Origin: Pseudomonas sp. CFBP13508
GTDB lineage: Bacteria; Pseudomonadota; Gammaproteobacteria; Pseudomonadales; Pseudomonadaceae
DNA length: 64,000 nt
Assembly: GCF_005233515.1 (NCBI RefSeq)
Contig: NZ_QFZZ01000003.1
Coordinates: forward strand, 746,619 to 810,618
Direction: 5' to 3'
The notes below the pieces were generated by a model. That model worked only from the letters and a program-made list of their open reading frames with translations, ran no database searches and was not told where the DNA came from. Shown piece by piece: positions 47,542 through 58,032 of the stretch. Every line of letters begins with the position of its first letter. The first letter of the stretch is position 1. Position numbers and translations under genes: made by a program.

Positions 47542-47868
47542 ATGGCCAACACCTCTTTACGTAAAGCCTCGTTGCAAAGCATGGAAGCCGAGATCGAGAG
47601 TCTGCTCAAATCGTTGGAAAGCTTGAAAGACGATGCTTCGGACGAGTCGCGCAAGACCCTCAAGGCGCTGAAAAGCAATGCCGAAAGTGCGCTGAAACAT
47701 TCCCGTCATCTGCTCAGCGACGCGTACGAAGAAGTCAAAGTGAAAACCCGCGAGACCGGCATTGCCACTCGTGACTACGCGCAGGAACACCCATGGACCA
47801 CAGCCGGCGTGGCTGTCGGTGCAATCGGTCTGCTCGCTGCCTACTTTTTGTTCAAGCGCGGCGAGTGA
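47542..47868 (+). CDS. ElaB/YqjD/DUF883 family membrane-anchored protein
   Basis: A 108-residue protein: a long charged helix or coiled coil (residues about 10-80, [19 protein letters not shown]) followed by a C-terminal membrane helix ([21 protein letters not shown]) and a positive end KRGE. This is the ElaB/YqjD design, C-tail-anchored proteins that associate with ribosomes in stationary phase in E. coli. The start follows AGGAGAGCCACC. The stop overlaps the end of trpI on the other strand. Confidence 0.86.
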   Translation: MANTSLRKASLQSMEAEIESLLKSLESLKDDASDESRKTLKALKSNAESALKHSRHLLSDAYEEVKVKTRETGIATRDYAQEHPWTTAGVAVGAIGLLAAYFLFKRGE

Positions 47869-48758
47869 TCGTTCTGGCGTAGCTCGTTTTTAAGCCACTG
47901 CGCCAGTTGCCTGGCGCGCCCGTCCGCGGCGCGCTTGGGTAGCCACAACGCCAGTTGCGCCGGGGTTTCGCAGAAACCCCACGGCGCAACCAGGCGACCC
48001 GCCTTCAGATCTTCGGTCACCAGCGGCTCCGGCGCGATCGCTACGCCAAGCCCGGCTACCGCTGCCTCCAGCAAATAATACAAATGCTCAAAACCTTGCC
48101 CGAGCTTCAACATCTTGGGATCGAGGTGGTTTTGCTGCGCCCAGCTGGGCCAGGCTTGTGGGCGAGAGGTGGTGTGCAGCAAGGGCTGGTCGAGCAATTT
48201 TGCGGCAGGAGCGTCGTGCAGGTTCTGATAACCGCTGAACAACGGGCTCATCACCGGGCCGATGCGTTCCGCCGCCAGTTCATAGACCTGCATATCGGCC
48301 GGCCACGGTGGTTCGGCGAACAGCAACAGCGCATCGAGGCCCGGGCGCCGGGGATCGAGATCGCCTTCACCGGCCGACAGGTGCAGACGCAGATCCGGCA
48401 AATCGGCATTCAGCCGCCCCAGGCGCGGAATAAACCAGCGCGCCAGCAGGCTCCCCGAACAACCCAGCACGAACGGCGCATCCGCTGTGCTTTGCGTAAG
48501 TTCGGCGCAAACACTGCGCAACCGATCGAACGCCTCAGCGCTGGCATCGCGCAGACGCACGCCGGCATCTGTGAGTTTCAAGCCGCGCCCTTCCTTGACG
48601 AACAGGCTCACGCCGAGCTGTTCTTCAAGCACCTTGAGCTGGCGGCTGACAGCACCATGGGTCACGTGCAGCTGTTCGGCAGCCTGACTGACGCTGTTCA
48701 GACGGGCGGTGGCCTCGAAGGCGCGCAAGGCATTCAGCGGGGGAAGGTCGTGGCTCAT
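47841..48758 (-). CDS. trpI: Tryptophan synthase regulator TrpI (LysR family)
   Basis: Transcriptional activator of trpBA that responds to indoleglycerol phosphate, 305 residues. The N-terminal 60 residues hold the helix-turn-helix ([27 protein letters not shown]) and the rest is the inducer-binding domain. It is divergent from trpB, the arrangement known from P. aeruginosa and P. putida, with a 113-base intergenic region. It ends overlapping the ElaB-like gene end by 28 bases on the other strand. Confidence 0.93.
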   Translation of the reverse strand: MSHDLPPLNALRAFEATARLNSVSQAAEQLHVTHGAVSRQLKVLEEQLGVSLFVKEGRGLKLTDAGVRLRDASAEAFDRLRSVCAELTQSTADAPFVLGCSGSLLARWFIPRLGRLNADLPDLRLHLSAGEGDLDPRRPGLDALLLFAEPPWPADMQVYELAAERIGPVMSPLFSGYQNLHDAPAAKLLDQPLLHTTSRPQAWPSWAQQNHLDPKMLKLGQGFEHLYYLLEAAVAGLGVAIAPEPLVTEDLKAGRLVAPWGFCETPAQLALWLPKRAADGRARQLAQWLKNELRQNDHSPRLNKK

Positions 48759-48763
48759 GGTAT

Positions 48764-50103
<1,340 letters not shown>

Positions 50104-50104
<1 letters not shown>

Positions 50105-50913
50105 TGAGCCGCCTGCAAACCCGCTTTGCCGACCTCAAGCAACAGAACCGCGCCGCGCTGGTGACCTTCGTCACCGCTGGTGATCCTGACTACGACACTT
50201 CGCTGGCAATCCTCAAAGGCCTGCCTGCCGCAGGTGCCGATGTGATCGAGCTGGGCATGCCGTTCACCGATCCGATGGCTGATGGCCCGGCGATCCAGCT
50301 GGCTAATATCCGCGCACTGGGCGCCAAACAGAATCTGGCGAAAACCCTGCAAATGGTTCGCGAGTTCCGTGAAGGCAACAGCGACACGCCGCTGGTGTTG
50401 ATGGGTTATTTCAATCCGATCCACAAATTCGGCGTCGAGCGTTTTATCGCAGAAGCCAAGGATGCCGGCGTCGATGGCCTGATCGTGGTCGACATGCCAC
50501 CAGAGCACAACGAAGAGCTGTGCGACCCGGCGCAGGCTGCTGGCCTGGACTTCATCCGCCTGACCACGCCGACCACCGACGACGCGCGTCTGCCGCGTGT
50601 GCTCAACGGCAGCTCCGGTTTCGTCTACTACGTGTCGGTGGCCGGTGTCACCGGTTCCGGTGCAGCGACTCTCGAACACGTGGAAGAGGCGGTTGCACGT
50701 CTGCGTCGGCATACCGACCTGCCGATCAGCATCGGTTTCGGTATCCGTACGCCGGAGCAGGCTGCGGCCATCGCGCGTCTGGCTGACGGTGTGGTGGTGG
50801 GCTCGGCGTTGATCGATCACATCGCCAGTGCCGATACGCCTGAGCAGGCTATCGATGGCGTGTTGAGTCTGTGTTCGGCGCTGTCCCAAGGCGTGCGCAA
50901 GGCTCGCGTCTAA
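50104..50913 (+). CDS. trpA: Tryptophan synthase alpha subunit
   Basis: Cleaves indoleglycerol phosphate to indole and passes it through the tunnel to TrpB. The 269-residue TIM barrel has the catalytic Glu49 (DVIELGMPF) and Asp60 (DPMADG), which match the E. coli numbering. It ends with the bidirectional terminator just downstream. Translation is coupled to trpB by the TGATG overlap. Confidence 0.97.
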
Positions 50914-50929
50914 AGCCGCAGGGGAAAAC

Positions 50930-50967
50930 AAAAAGGCTTCAGAACAGGCGTTCTGAAGCCTTTTTTT
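50930..50967. terminator. Bidirectional terminator after trpA
   Basis: AGGCTTCAGAAC / GTTCTGAAGCCT with a four-base loop, A-run before and T-run after. It ends trpBA and probably the opposing DUF4105 transcript. Confidence 0.93.
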
Positions 50968-50971
50968 GTGC

Positions 50972-52933
50972 TCAGGGTAATTGCAGTCCGCCCGAAGCCT
51001 TGTGCAGTTTGCGCAAATGCTCGCCAATCTGCTTCACGTTGGCCTCGCTGGCGGCAATCTCGGCGGCGCGCTTGGGTTCGAGCAGCTTGCGCACTTCAGT
51101 ATCGAGGTCGCCGGACAGCGCCAGCAGCTTCTTCTGCCGCTGGCTGCTTTCCGCTTCCAGTCGGCCGAACTCGCTCGGCTGGGGCAGTCCGTAACCCTTG
51201 GAGTCGAGCAGTTCCGCCGGGCGGCTGAGGAAGCCACTGTTGGCGAGGATCTGCTGTAAGGTCACGTTGGCCTTGTCCATGCCGCCGTTTTCCAGCTCGC
51301 GGGCGCCGAGGTAGCGTTGCTTGACCTCGTCCTGGGCCAGCAACAACTGCCGGCGGAAACTCGCCTGCTCGAGCAGCAACAGCGCGGCACTGGTGCGCAG
51401 GTCGGCGCGGTCGAACCATTCGCGGCGTTGTTCAGCGCTGAGTGACAGCCAGTCTTCGACAGTGGTCTGCTTGATTGGCAGTTGCTTCTTCAATACATCG
51501 AACATCGCTTGATAGCGATCGCGGAACGAGTCGAAGCGGTAACCCAGACGCAGCGCTTCTTTCGGATCGTCGAGCACACTGGTGTCGGCCAGACCACGGC
51601 CCTTGAGCACTTCGAGCAAGCCGTTGGGCATGATGCTGTCGAGGCCGACCAGTTGGCTGTTATTGCTGCCGCTGCGCAACAGTTTCAAACCCTCTACCGC
51701 GCAGTTGTTGGACAGGAAGAAGTAGTTGCCGTCGTAACTCCAGTGCATCTCGGCGGCATGTTCGACGACGCCTTCGATTTCCTCGCGAGACAGCTTCAGC
51801 GGCACCGAAGCGAGGCTGCGCAGCTCGGTCTTGGTGTATTCGTCGATCACTTGCGCCAGCGGCAACACGAACAGCCGCGACGGGTATTTGCCGACCAGTC
51901 CGTCCCAGCTCGACAGCTGTACATCGCCAACGAAGGCGCGATAGGACAGCACCAGGTGCTGATCGAGGTCGAGGCGGCAATCCGGGCCACGCGGGCGACC
52001 GGGGGCGCAGATGACCAGGCGCAACATGCTGTGGCCCCAGCGGCTAACCCAGTTCTGATTGGCCTCGGCCAGCAGGTAATCGACGGCATAGACCCGTTCC
52101 GGATCGACTTGACCCAGGGGCTGCTTGGCGAAGTCATTGCCCGCATTGAGAAAGGCGAAGCTCTTGCTGCAGGTGTCCTGCGCTGGCGGCGCCCAGCCGA
52201 AATGTTCCTTGTAGTAGCGATACAGCGCCGGGCGGCGGCAGGCGTAGCTCGGGTCGAGGAGGAAGTACTCCATGTTGACCGCGACGAATTCCTTGGGGCT
52301 GGAGACTTCGTAAAGGTCCGGGCTGCGGGCGATCTGGCGGTTGTGTTGTTCGCGCTCGCCACGGCGGCCGACGTATTGCTGCCAACCGGCCAGATCGAGC
52401 AGGCGCGGATCGTCGCTGATGGTGAAGCGGCGACCGTTCTGCCCGCGACACTCATCGGGAATGCCAATCAGCCCGGCGCTGTTGAAACGCCGGGTGCAGC
52501 GCTGGATCAACGTGCGCTCGGCGCTCGGCCATAAACGCGCGCGGTCGTAGATGTGGGTGATTTCGTGCAGCACCGTGGCCAGCAGTTCCTGCCGCACAGT
52601 GCCGTGGGGGCGATTGGTTTTTGCTTTGGCCGCGCTGCCATCGGTGAGGCCGGCGAGCAGCTTGCGATTCAGATCGAGCTCGGACACCAGCGTCGCTTGT
52701 CCATAAGCGTTGGCAGGCATGTCGTCGGTCCAGCCGACGTCGATGCGCCGATCCAGCCGCTCGATGAAGCTCGGCGGCAGTTTCGCCATGGCCTCATCGA
52801 TCAGCGCCTGACTGGCCTGTTGTTGAGCCGGACTCAGACCCTCGGTCTTGAGCCGCAATTGCAGGCCGGCGTGAGCACTGTTGCCAAGCAGCAACAACGC
52901 CCCGGCCAGTAGCCAGGCGCCAACGGACCTCAC
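50972..52933 (-). CDS. DUF4105 protein with HExxH motif, operon partner of DUF2388 genes
   Basis: A 653-residue exported protein; the start is GTG (overlapping the upstream DUF2388 stop at GTGA) and a signal peptide ends near residue 22 (SAHAG). A zinc-protease-like HEITH motif stands at 123-127 and a Glu in EFVAVNMEYFLL about 90 residues later could be the third ligand. The middle carries the DUF4105 block (NQNWVSRWGHSMLRLVICAPG, NYFFLSNNCAVEGLKLL). Function is unknown; a secreted or periplasmic peptidase is one reading. It is the last gene of the four-gene unit. Confidence 0.75.
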   Translation of the reverse strand: MRSVGAWLLAGALLLLGNSAHAGLQLRLKTEGLSPAQQQASQALIDEAMAKLPPSFIERLDRRIDVGWTDDMPANAYGQATLVSELDLNRKLLAGLTDGSAAKAKTNRPHGTVRQELLATVLHEITHIYDRARLWPSAERTLIQRCTRRFNSAGLIGIPDECRGQNGRRFTISDDPRLLDLAGWQQYVGRRGEREQHNRQIARSPDLYEVSSPKEFVAVNMEYFLLDPSYACRRPALYRYYKEHFGWAPPAQDTCSKSFAFLNAGNDFAKQPLGQVDPERVYAVDYLLAEANQNWVSRWGHSMLRLVICAPGRPRGPDCRLDLDQHLVLSYRAFVGDVQLSSWDGLVGKYPSRLFVLPLAQVIDEYTKTELRSLASVPLKLSREEIEGVVEHAAEMHWSYDGNYFFLSNNCAVEGLKLLRSGSNNSQLVGLDSIMPNGLLEVLKGRGLADTSVLDDPKEALRLGYRFDSFRDRYQAMFDVLKKQLPIKQTTVEDWLSLSAEQRREWFDRADLRTSAALLLLEQASFRRQLLLAQDEVKQRYLGARELENGGMDKANVTLQQILANSGFLSRPAELLDSKGYGLPQPSEFGRLEAESSQRQKKLLALSGDLDTEVRKLLEPKRAAEIAASEANVKQIGEHLRKLHKASGGLQLP

Positions 52934-53250
52934 AGCGCGAGGATGGCTTCGGCGAGTACCTGATCACTGGCGTCGCGCGCTTCCGGCACACGATTACGCA
53001 AGGTGTTGAGAGCAGCTTCGAGGTGCGCGCCACGGATGTCGCCGTTGCTGGCGACGAAACTGGCGGCGTCGTCGTGAGCTTCGCGGATGATTTTCGAGTC
53101 GCGGATCGAGGTGGTGGTATCGGAGGTGAAATCGATGGTGCGCTGGGAGGCACGAACGATGATGTTACTGGTGGCTACCAGGGTGTGCGCCTGGGCCACA
53201 TCGGCCAACACAAACAGGCCAAGGGCGGCAGCAATCAGCGGGCTACGCAT
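52930..53250 (-). CDS. DUF2388 family small exported protein, copy 1
   Basis: A 106-residue precursor with a signal peptide ending near residue 22 (VAQAHT). The mature part has the shared core HDDAASFVASNGDIRGAHLEAAL followed by LAEAIL at the C-terminus. Its stop overlaps the DUF4105 GTG by four bases, so the two are translationally coupled. Function is unknown. It is one of three tandem paralogues, probably the product of local duplication. Confidence 0.85.
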   Translation of the reverse strand: MRSPLIAAALGLFVLADVAQAHTLVATSNIIVRASQRTIDFTSDTTTSIRDSKIIREAHDDAASFVASNGDIRGAHLEAALNTLRNRVPEARDASDQVLAEAILAL

Positions 53251-53277
53251 GGAACGACTCCGGAAGGACAAGGATAA

Positions 53278-53595
53278 CTATTGGACGAGAATTGCCTCTG
53301 CCAGTTCAAGGTCGCTGGCATGAAGTTTTGGCCGGGTTTTGCGCAGGTAATGCAGCGCCGATTCCAGCCGTGCGCCTCGCCATTCACCGTTACTGGCAAC
53401 GAAGGCGGCCGCGTCATCATGGGCGGCGAGCAGCAGTTTACGGTCGAACGGCGCAGAAGACACCATGCTGGTGGCGTAACCGCTGACAACCGTGCCTTGG
53501 GTCGAAGCATTGAAAGCGTCGAAGGCGTTGGCAGACATCGCCCAGCAGGCGGTGAACAAAGCAGAAGAGATGAGCAGATTTGGAAGAAAGCGCAT
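53278..53595 (-). CDS. DUF2388 family small exported protein, copy 2
   Basis: A 105-residue precursor with signal peptide ending near SANAF. The core AHDDAAAFVASNGEWRGARLESAL and the end LELAEAILV match the other two copies; between signal and core it is the most divergent of the three (TVVSGYATSMVSSAPF). The ATG at 53595 is preferred to an in-frame TTG four codons upstream. It is 27 bases from copy 1 and 108 bases downstream of copy 3. Confidence 0.83.
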   Translation of the reverse strand: MRFLPNLLISSALFTACWAMSANAFDAFNASTQGTVVSGYATSMVSSAPFDRKLLLAAHDDAAAFVASNGEWRGARLESALHYLRKTRPKLHASDLELAEAILVQ

Positions 53596-53703
53596 GGGAC
53601 TCGACAACTGTTAACGAGCCTGAAGGCTAGCGCAAATGCCCGGGCCAGAGCCAGCGTTGAAACATCGGGACACGGCTGGCGTGTCCCGCATTGTGGCAAT
53701 CGA

Positions 53704-54021
53704 TCAGAGGGTCAGAATGGCCTGAGCCAATTGGGCATCGGTGGCATTGAGTTGTGGCGCCTGATGGCGGATGTGATCGAGCGCACTTTCCAGTTTCACC
53801 CCACGGATATCGCCTTGGCTGGCCACGAAGCTGGCGGCATCGTCGCGGGCGGCGAGGACGATCTTGTCGTCACGGAACGAGGAGGTCACATCTGAAGTGG
53901 CGTCGGAAGAGGCTTTCAGCGCGCCGACGATCGAGTCGGTGGTGACGATGAAGCTGGTAGCGCTGGCGTTGGCAGCCACGGCCAGCAGGGCGGCGGCACT
54001 GAGCAGACGAAGACGGGTCAT
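53704..54021 (-). CDS. DUF2388 family small exported protein, copy 3
   Basis: A 105-residue precursor with signal peptide ending near SATSF. The core ARDDAASFVASQGDIRGVKLESAL and end LAQAILTL match copies 1 and 2. A clear AAAGGAG site precedes the ATG, making it the best candidate for first gene of the unit. Its upstream region (54022-54353) carries a CTGTACC motif pair also found upstream of the DUF1127 gene. Function is unknown. Confidence 0.85.
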   Translation of the reverse strand: MTRLRLLSAAALLAVAANASATSFIVTTDSIVGALKASSDATSDVTSSFRDDKIVLAARDDAASFVASQGDIRGVKLESALDHIRHQAPQLNATDAQLAQAILTL

Positions 54022-54177
54022 GATGGAACTCCTTTGGATAAACCGTAGTGAGAGGTGGCTCGGTATCTGAGGAGTCAGACGCCTGTTGCGCAACGTTCGC
54101 CACGTTCTGCATGGATATTAGGCTGCCAGATGCGGTTCGCCCAGTGGTGGCCAGTGATACTTCAAGGGTCTGGATAA

Positions 54178-54217
54178 CTGTACCGGTATATTCGAGTATT
54201 TCTTAAATTGTACCTGT
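54178..54217. promoter_or_regulatory. TGTACC-type sites upstream of DUF2388 copy 3
   Basis: CTGTACCGGT at 54178-54187 and AAATTGTACCTGT at 54205-54217. Closely related sequences recur upstream of the DUF1127 gene. They resemble the TGTACC elements bound by MocR/GntR regulators, a comparison made from memory. Confidence 0.45.
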
Positions 54218-54254
54218 ACTCGTTCATATATGCGTTTTAGAGCATTCAAGGCCT

Positions 54255-54294
54255 CTAAAACGACAAAACCCGTCGTGGTTGCCCACGACGGGTT
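54255..54294 (-). terminator. Terminator of the DUF1127 gene
   Basis: Minus-strand stem AACCCGTCGTGG / CCACGACGGGTT with a four-base loop, followed by TTTTGTCGTTTT. It lies 60 bases after the DUF1127 stop. Confidence 0.85.
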
Positions 54295-54353
54295 CTGCTT
54301 GTGCAATTCGGGTTGCTGGCGGTGGGTCTGACGACCAGAGCCAGCGACGCTGC

Positions 54354-54569
54354 TTAGCGCCAGAACGGCTTGCTCAGCTCTTCGTAGCGTTGTGCTTCGC
54401 TGATACCGGCGTCGGCCAGCAGGCGCGAGTCCAGACGAGCCAGTTGATGGCGGCTGGAGATGCGGCGCTGCCACAACATCAGGTTGGCAATAACGCGCAG
54501 AGGCAGGGAAGCCTGGGTGTTTACAGCTTTGTCTTCGAAGAACAGTTCGGAACTGAGTGTACGTTCCAT
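54354..54569 (-). CDS. DUF1127 small arginine-rich protein
   Basis: A 71-residue basic protein: helical with RRISSRHQLARLDSRLLADAGIS then EAQRYEELSKPFW, the classic DUF1127 pattern. DUF1127 proteins in other alphaproteobacteria and pseudomonads are linked to RNA or metabolism control, without a settled role. I start at the ATG at 54569 because AAGGA lies about nine bases upstream; the ATG at 54578 would be too close to it. Regulatory motifs upstream are listed separately. Confidence 0.85.
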   Translation of the reverse strand: MERTLSSELFFEDKAVNTQASLPLRVIANLMLWQRRISSRHQLARLDSRLLADAGISEAQRYEELSKPFWR

Positions 54570-54890
54570 GGTTGACATCCTTCCGCTTGTGGCGGGATCA
54601 GGTAGTGGTTTGACTGGTGCCCATGATCCTCTCGTTTGCCTAGTCTCTGTAGATACAGTTCATTTGTATTGTGAGCGAGCAGTTAACTGTTTACGGATGG
54701 TGTACGGGTCGAAATTGGGCAAACTGTACCTGTCCGCACTCGATTGGTGCATTTTGACTGGAATTAAGCTATTGAGTAGGACTTTGCTGTAGGAAAGCAC
54801 CGGTACAGCAGTACAGTTTTCGACGATTCTGCTACTAGCGGAGATCCATCGACGCAAAACTGTGTTTGCGTCGATGTATATCTGTGTGAA
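54570..54890. promoter_or_regulatory. DUF1127 upstream region with TGTACC-type motifs
   Basis: A 321-base AT-rich gap between DUF1127 and the CoA-transferase gene. Sites seen: AAACTGTACCTGT at 54721-54733, ACCGGTACAG at 54799-54808 next to CAGTACAG (to 54816), and ATACAGT near 54653. A hairpin from CATCGACGCAAA and TTTGCGTCGATG at about 54847-54876 looks like a terminator or attenuator. No ORF or RNA gene is evident. Confidence 0.55.
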
Positions 54891-56384
54891 TCACACCGCC
54901 AGCATGCGCCCGGTTTCTTCCAGATTCATATGCCAGCTCAAGGCTTCGCGCAGAATATGCGGGGTGTGCCCGCCAATTGCACAGGCAGCGGTGAAGTAAT
55001 CATTCAGTGCCTGGCGGAAGTCCGGGTGCACACAGTTGTCGATGATCACCCGCGCACGCTCCCGTGGCGCCAGGCCGCGTAAATCGGCCAACCCGACCTC
55101 GGTCACCAGAATGTCGACATCATGCTCCGTGTGGTCGACGTGGCTGACCATCGGCACCACGCTGGAAATCGCGCCACCCTTGGCGATCGATTTGGTCACG
55201 AACACCGCCAGATGCGCGTTGCGCGCGAAGTCGCCGGAGCCGCCGATGCCGTTCATCATCCGCGTGCCGCAGACATGGGTGGAGTTGACGTTGCCGTAGA
55301 TGTCGAATTCCAGCGCAGTGTTGATGCCGATAATACCCAGCCGCCGCACGACTTCCGGGTGATTGGAAATCTCCTGCGGCCGCAGAATCAGTTTGTCCTT
55401 GTACTTCTCCAGGTTGCCGAACACGTCGCTGTTGCGGCGCTCGGACAGGGTGATCGAACTGCCCGAGGCGAAGCTAAGCTTGCCGGCATCGATCAGATCA
55501 AAGGTCGAGTCCTGCAGCACTTCCGAGTACATGGTCAGGTCTTCGAACGGTGAGTCGATCAAGCCGCACATCACCGCGTTGGCGATGTTGCCAATTCCGG
55601 CTTGCAGCGGGCCGAGCTTGTTGGTCATGCGCCCGGCCGCAACTTCCTGCTTGAAGAAGGTGATCAGGTGTTCGGCGATAGCGTTGGTATCAACGTCCGG
55701 TACCGACACTGTAGACGGCGAGTCCGACTGCTGAGTGATGACAATCGCGACGATCTTCTCAGGCGGAATCGGAATTGCCGTGCTGCCGATGCGATCGTCG
55801 ACTTTCACCAGCGGGATTGGCGTGCGCGTCGGGCGGTACGTCGGGATATAAATGTCGTGCAGGCCTTCGAGGTTGGCGTTGTGGGCCAGGTTGATCTCGA
55901 CGATCACTTGTTTGGCGAAGATCGCGAAGCTGGCCGAGTTGCCCACCGAAGTGGTCGGCACGATATGGCCTTGTTCAGTGATGGCGACTGCCTCGATGAC
56001 GGCGATGTCCGGCAGCTTCAACTGTTGGTTGCGCAGTTGCTCTACGGTTTCCGAGAGATGCTGGTCAATGAACATCACTTCGCCGGCGTTGATGGCCTTG
56101 CGCAACGTGCTGTCGACCTGAAACGGCATGCGCCGCGACAGCACGCCGGCCTCGGTCAATTGCTTGTCGAGGTCGTTGCCCAGGCTGGCGCCGGTCATCA
56201 GGCTGATCTTCAGCGGTGTGACCTTGGCGCGCTCGGCCAGTGCATGGGGAACGGCCTTGGCTTCGCCGGCGCGGGTGAAACCGCTCATGCCGACGGTCAT
56301 GCCGTCCTCAATCAGAGCAGCGGCGTCGGCAGCGCTCATCACTTTGTCCAACAACGAAGGCAGGCGAATACGGTCACGGTACAT
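54891..56384 (-). CDS. Succinyl-CoA:acetate CoA-transferase (PA5445-like, AarC type)
   Basis: Transfers CoA between succinate and acetate, letting cells use acetate or by-pass succinyl-CoA synthetase. The 497-residue family I CoA-transferase carries its catalytic Glu in MYSEVLQDS near residue 290 and the family blocks GNIANAV and NGIGGSGDFARNA. The start MYRDRIRLP is conserved. It is a single gene, with pnt genes upstream on the same strand after a terminator. Acetyl-CoA hydrolase activity is an alternative annotation. Confidence 0.88.
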   Translation of the reverse strand: MYRDRIRLPSLLDKVMSAADAAALIEDGMTVGMSGFTRAGEAKAVPHALAERAKVTPLKISLMTGASLGNDLDKQLTEAGVLSRRMPFQVDSTLRKAINAGEVMFIDQHLSETVEQLRNQQLKLPDIAVIEAVAITEQGHIVPTTSVGNSASFAIFAKQVIVEINLAHNANLEGLHDIYIPTYRPTRTPIPLVKVDDRIGSTAIPIPPEKIVAIVITQQSDSPSTVSVPDVDTNAIAEHLITFFKQEVAAGRMTNKLGPLQAGIGNIANAVMCGLIDSPFEDLTMYSEVLQDSTFDLIDAGKLSFASGSSITLSERRNSDVFGNLEKYKDKLILRPQEISNHPEVVRRLGIIGINTALEFDIYGNVNSTHVCGTRMMNGIGGSGDFARNAHLAVFVTKSIAKGGAISSVVPMVSHVDHTEHDVDILVTEVGLADLRGLAPRERARVIIDNCVHPDFRQALNDYFTAACAIGGHTPHILREALSWHMNLEETGRMLAV

Positions 56385-56552
56385 GGATTATTATCTCGGG
56401 CAACGAGTAGCAGGATGCGCAGTCTAGTGAATTTGGCCGGCGCCTGTCCCGCTACCAAGGTCGCAAACGAGGCCTCTATTTCGCGGGTTTGCAGTAAAAC
56501 ACCGTTACCGGATCTGCAACAACGCGGCAAATTGTCCAGCTTCTGGCGCAAA

Positions 56553-56580
56553 CAAAAACGCCCCGACAAGTCGGGGCGTT
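56553..56580 (-). terminator. Terminator of the pnt operon
   Basis: Minus-strand stem AACGCCCCGAC / GTCGGGGCGTT with a two-base loop and a five-T tail, 18 bases after the pntB stop. Confidence 0.9.
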
Positions 56581-56598
56581 CGCTATTGCAGCGGTGAA

Positions 56599-58032
56599 TT
56601 ACTCGACCGCTTTGACCATGTCTTCAATGACTTTCTTCGCATCGCCGAAAACCATCATGGTCTTGTCCAGATAGAACAGTTCGTTGTCCAGACCGGCGTA
56701 GCCGCTGGCCATCGAGCGCTTGTTGACGATGATGGTCTTGGCCTTGAACGCTTCGAGAATCGGCATGCCGGCGATCGGCGACTTCGGATCGTTCTTCGCG
56801 GCCGGGTTGACCACGTCGTTCGCACCGAGCACCAGCACCACGTCGGCTTGGCCGAACTCGGAGTTGATGTCTTCCATTTCGAACACCTGGTCGTAAGGCA
56901 CTTCGGCCTCGGCGAGCAGGACGTTCATGTGCCCAGGCATGCGACCGGCTACCGGGTGGATCGCGTACTTCACGGTCACGCCGCGATGGGTCAGCTTCTC
57001 GGTCAGCTCCTTCAGTGCGTGTTGGGCACGGGCCACTGCCAGGCCGTAACCCGGGACGATGATCACGGTGTCGGCGTTGGTCAGCAGGAAGGTTGCGTCA
57101 TCAGCCGAGCCGGATTTCACCGGACGTGCTTCCTGCGCACCGGCAGGACCTGCGTCTGCCGTATTGCCGAAACCGCCGAGCAGTACATTAAAGAAGGAGC
57201 GGTTCATCGCCTTGCACATGATGTACGAGAGGATCGCACCGCTCGAACCCACCAGCGAGCCGGCAATGATCAGCATCGAGTTGTTCAGCGAGAAACCGAT
57301 GCCCGCCGCCGCCCAGCCGGAATAGCTGTTGAGCATCGACACCACCACCGGCATGTCGGCGCCGCCGATCGGGATGATGATCAGCACGCCCATCACGAAC
57401 GCCAGCGCCAGCATCAGCGCGAACGCCGTAAGGTTGCCTGTGAACATGAAGGTCAGACCGAGAACCAGCGTAGCCAGACCCAGGACCGCATTGAGTTTGT
57501 GCTGACCGGCAAACTGTACCGGTGCGCCCTGGAACAGGCGGAACTTGTATTTGCCCGAGAGCTTGCCGAAGGCGATTACCGAACCCGAGAAGGTGATTGC
57601 ACCGATCGCAGCGCCGAGGAACAGCTCCAGGCGGTTGCCCGCCGGGATCGCATCGCCCAGCTGTTTAACGATACCCAACGACTGCGGCTCGACCACCGCC
57701 GCAATGGCAATGAACACCGCCGCGAGGCCGATCATGCTGTGCATGAACGCTACCAGTTCCGGCATCTTGGTCATTTCAACGCGCTTGGCCATGATCGAAC
57801 CGGCGGTGCCGCCGACCAGCAAGCCAACGATCACATAACCGATGCCAGCCGTGGCCAGTTCAGCGCCCAACTTATAGATGAGGCCGACCGTGGTGATGAT
57901 TGCCAGCGCCATGCCGAGCATGCCGAACAGGTTGCCGCGCCGCGAAGTGGTCGGGTGCGACAGGCCTTTGAGGGCCTGGATAAAGCAGATCGACGCGATC
58001 AGGTAGAGCGTCGTGACGAGATTCATGCTCAT
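56599..58032 (-). CDS. pntB: NAD(P) transhydrogenase beta subunit
   Basis: Membrane and NADP-binding subunit of proton-translocating transhydrogenase, 477 residues. About nine N-terminal helices (including VGLLVGGTAGSIMAKRV) are followed by domain III with the NADP fold (VIIVPGYGLAVARAQHALKEL) and the conserved MASGYAGLDNELF region. The ATG at 58032 overlaps the PntAB stop by one base. It ends the three-gene pnt operon and couples the NADH/NADPH balance to the proton gradient. Confidence 0.95.
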   Translation of the reverse strand: MSMNLVTTLYLIASICFIQALKGLSHPTTSRRGNLFGMLGMALAIITTVGLIYKLGAELATAGIGYVIVGLLVGGTAGSIMAKRVEMTKMPELVAFMHSMIGLAAVFIAIAAVVEPQSLGIVKQLGDAIPAGNRLELFLGAAIGAITFSGSVIAFGKLSGKYKFRLFQGAPVQFAGQHKLNAVLGLATLVLGLTFMFTGNLTAFALMLALAFVMGVLIIIPIGGADMPVVVSMLNSYSGWAAAGIGFSLNNSMLIIAGSLVGSSGAILSYIMCKAMNRSFFNVLLGGFGNTADAGPAGAQEARPVKSGSADDATFLLTNADTVIIVPGYGLAVARAQHALKELTEKLTHRGVTVKYAIHPVAGRMPGHMNVLLAEAEVPYDQVFEMEDINSEFGQADVVLVLGANDVVNPAAKNDPKSPIAGMPILEAFKAKTIIVNKRSMASGYAGLDNELFYLDKTMMVFGDAKKVIEDMVKAVE

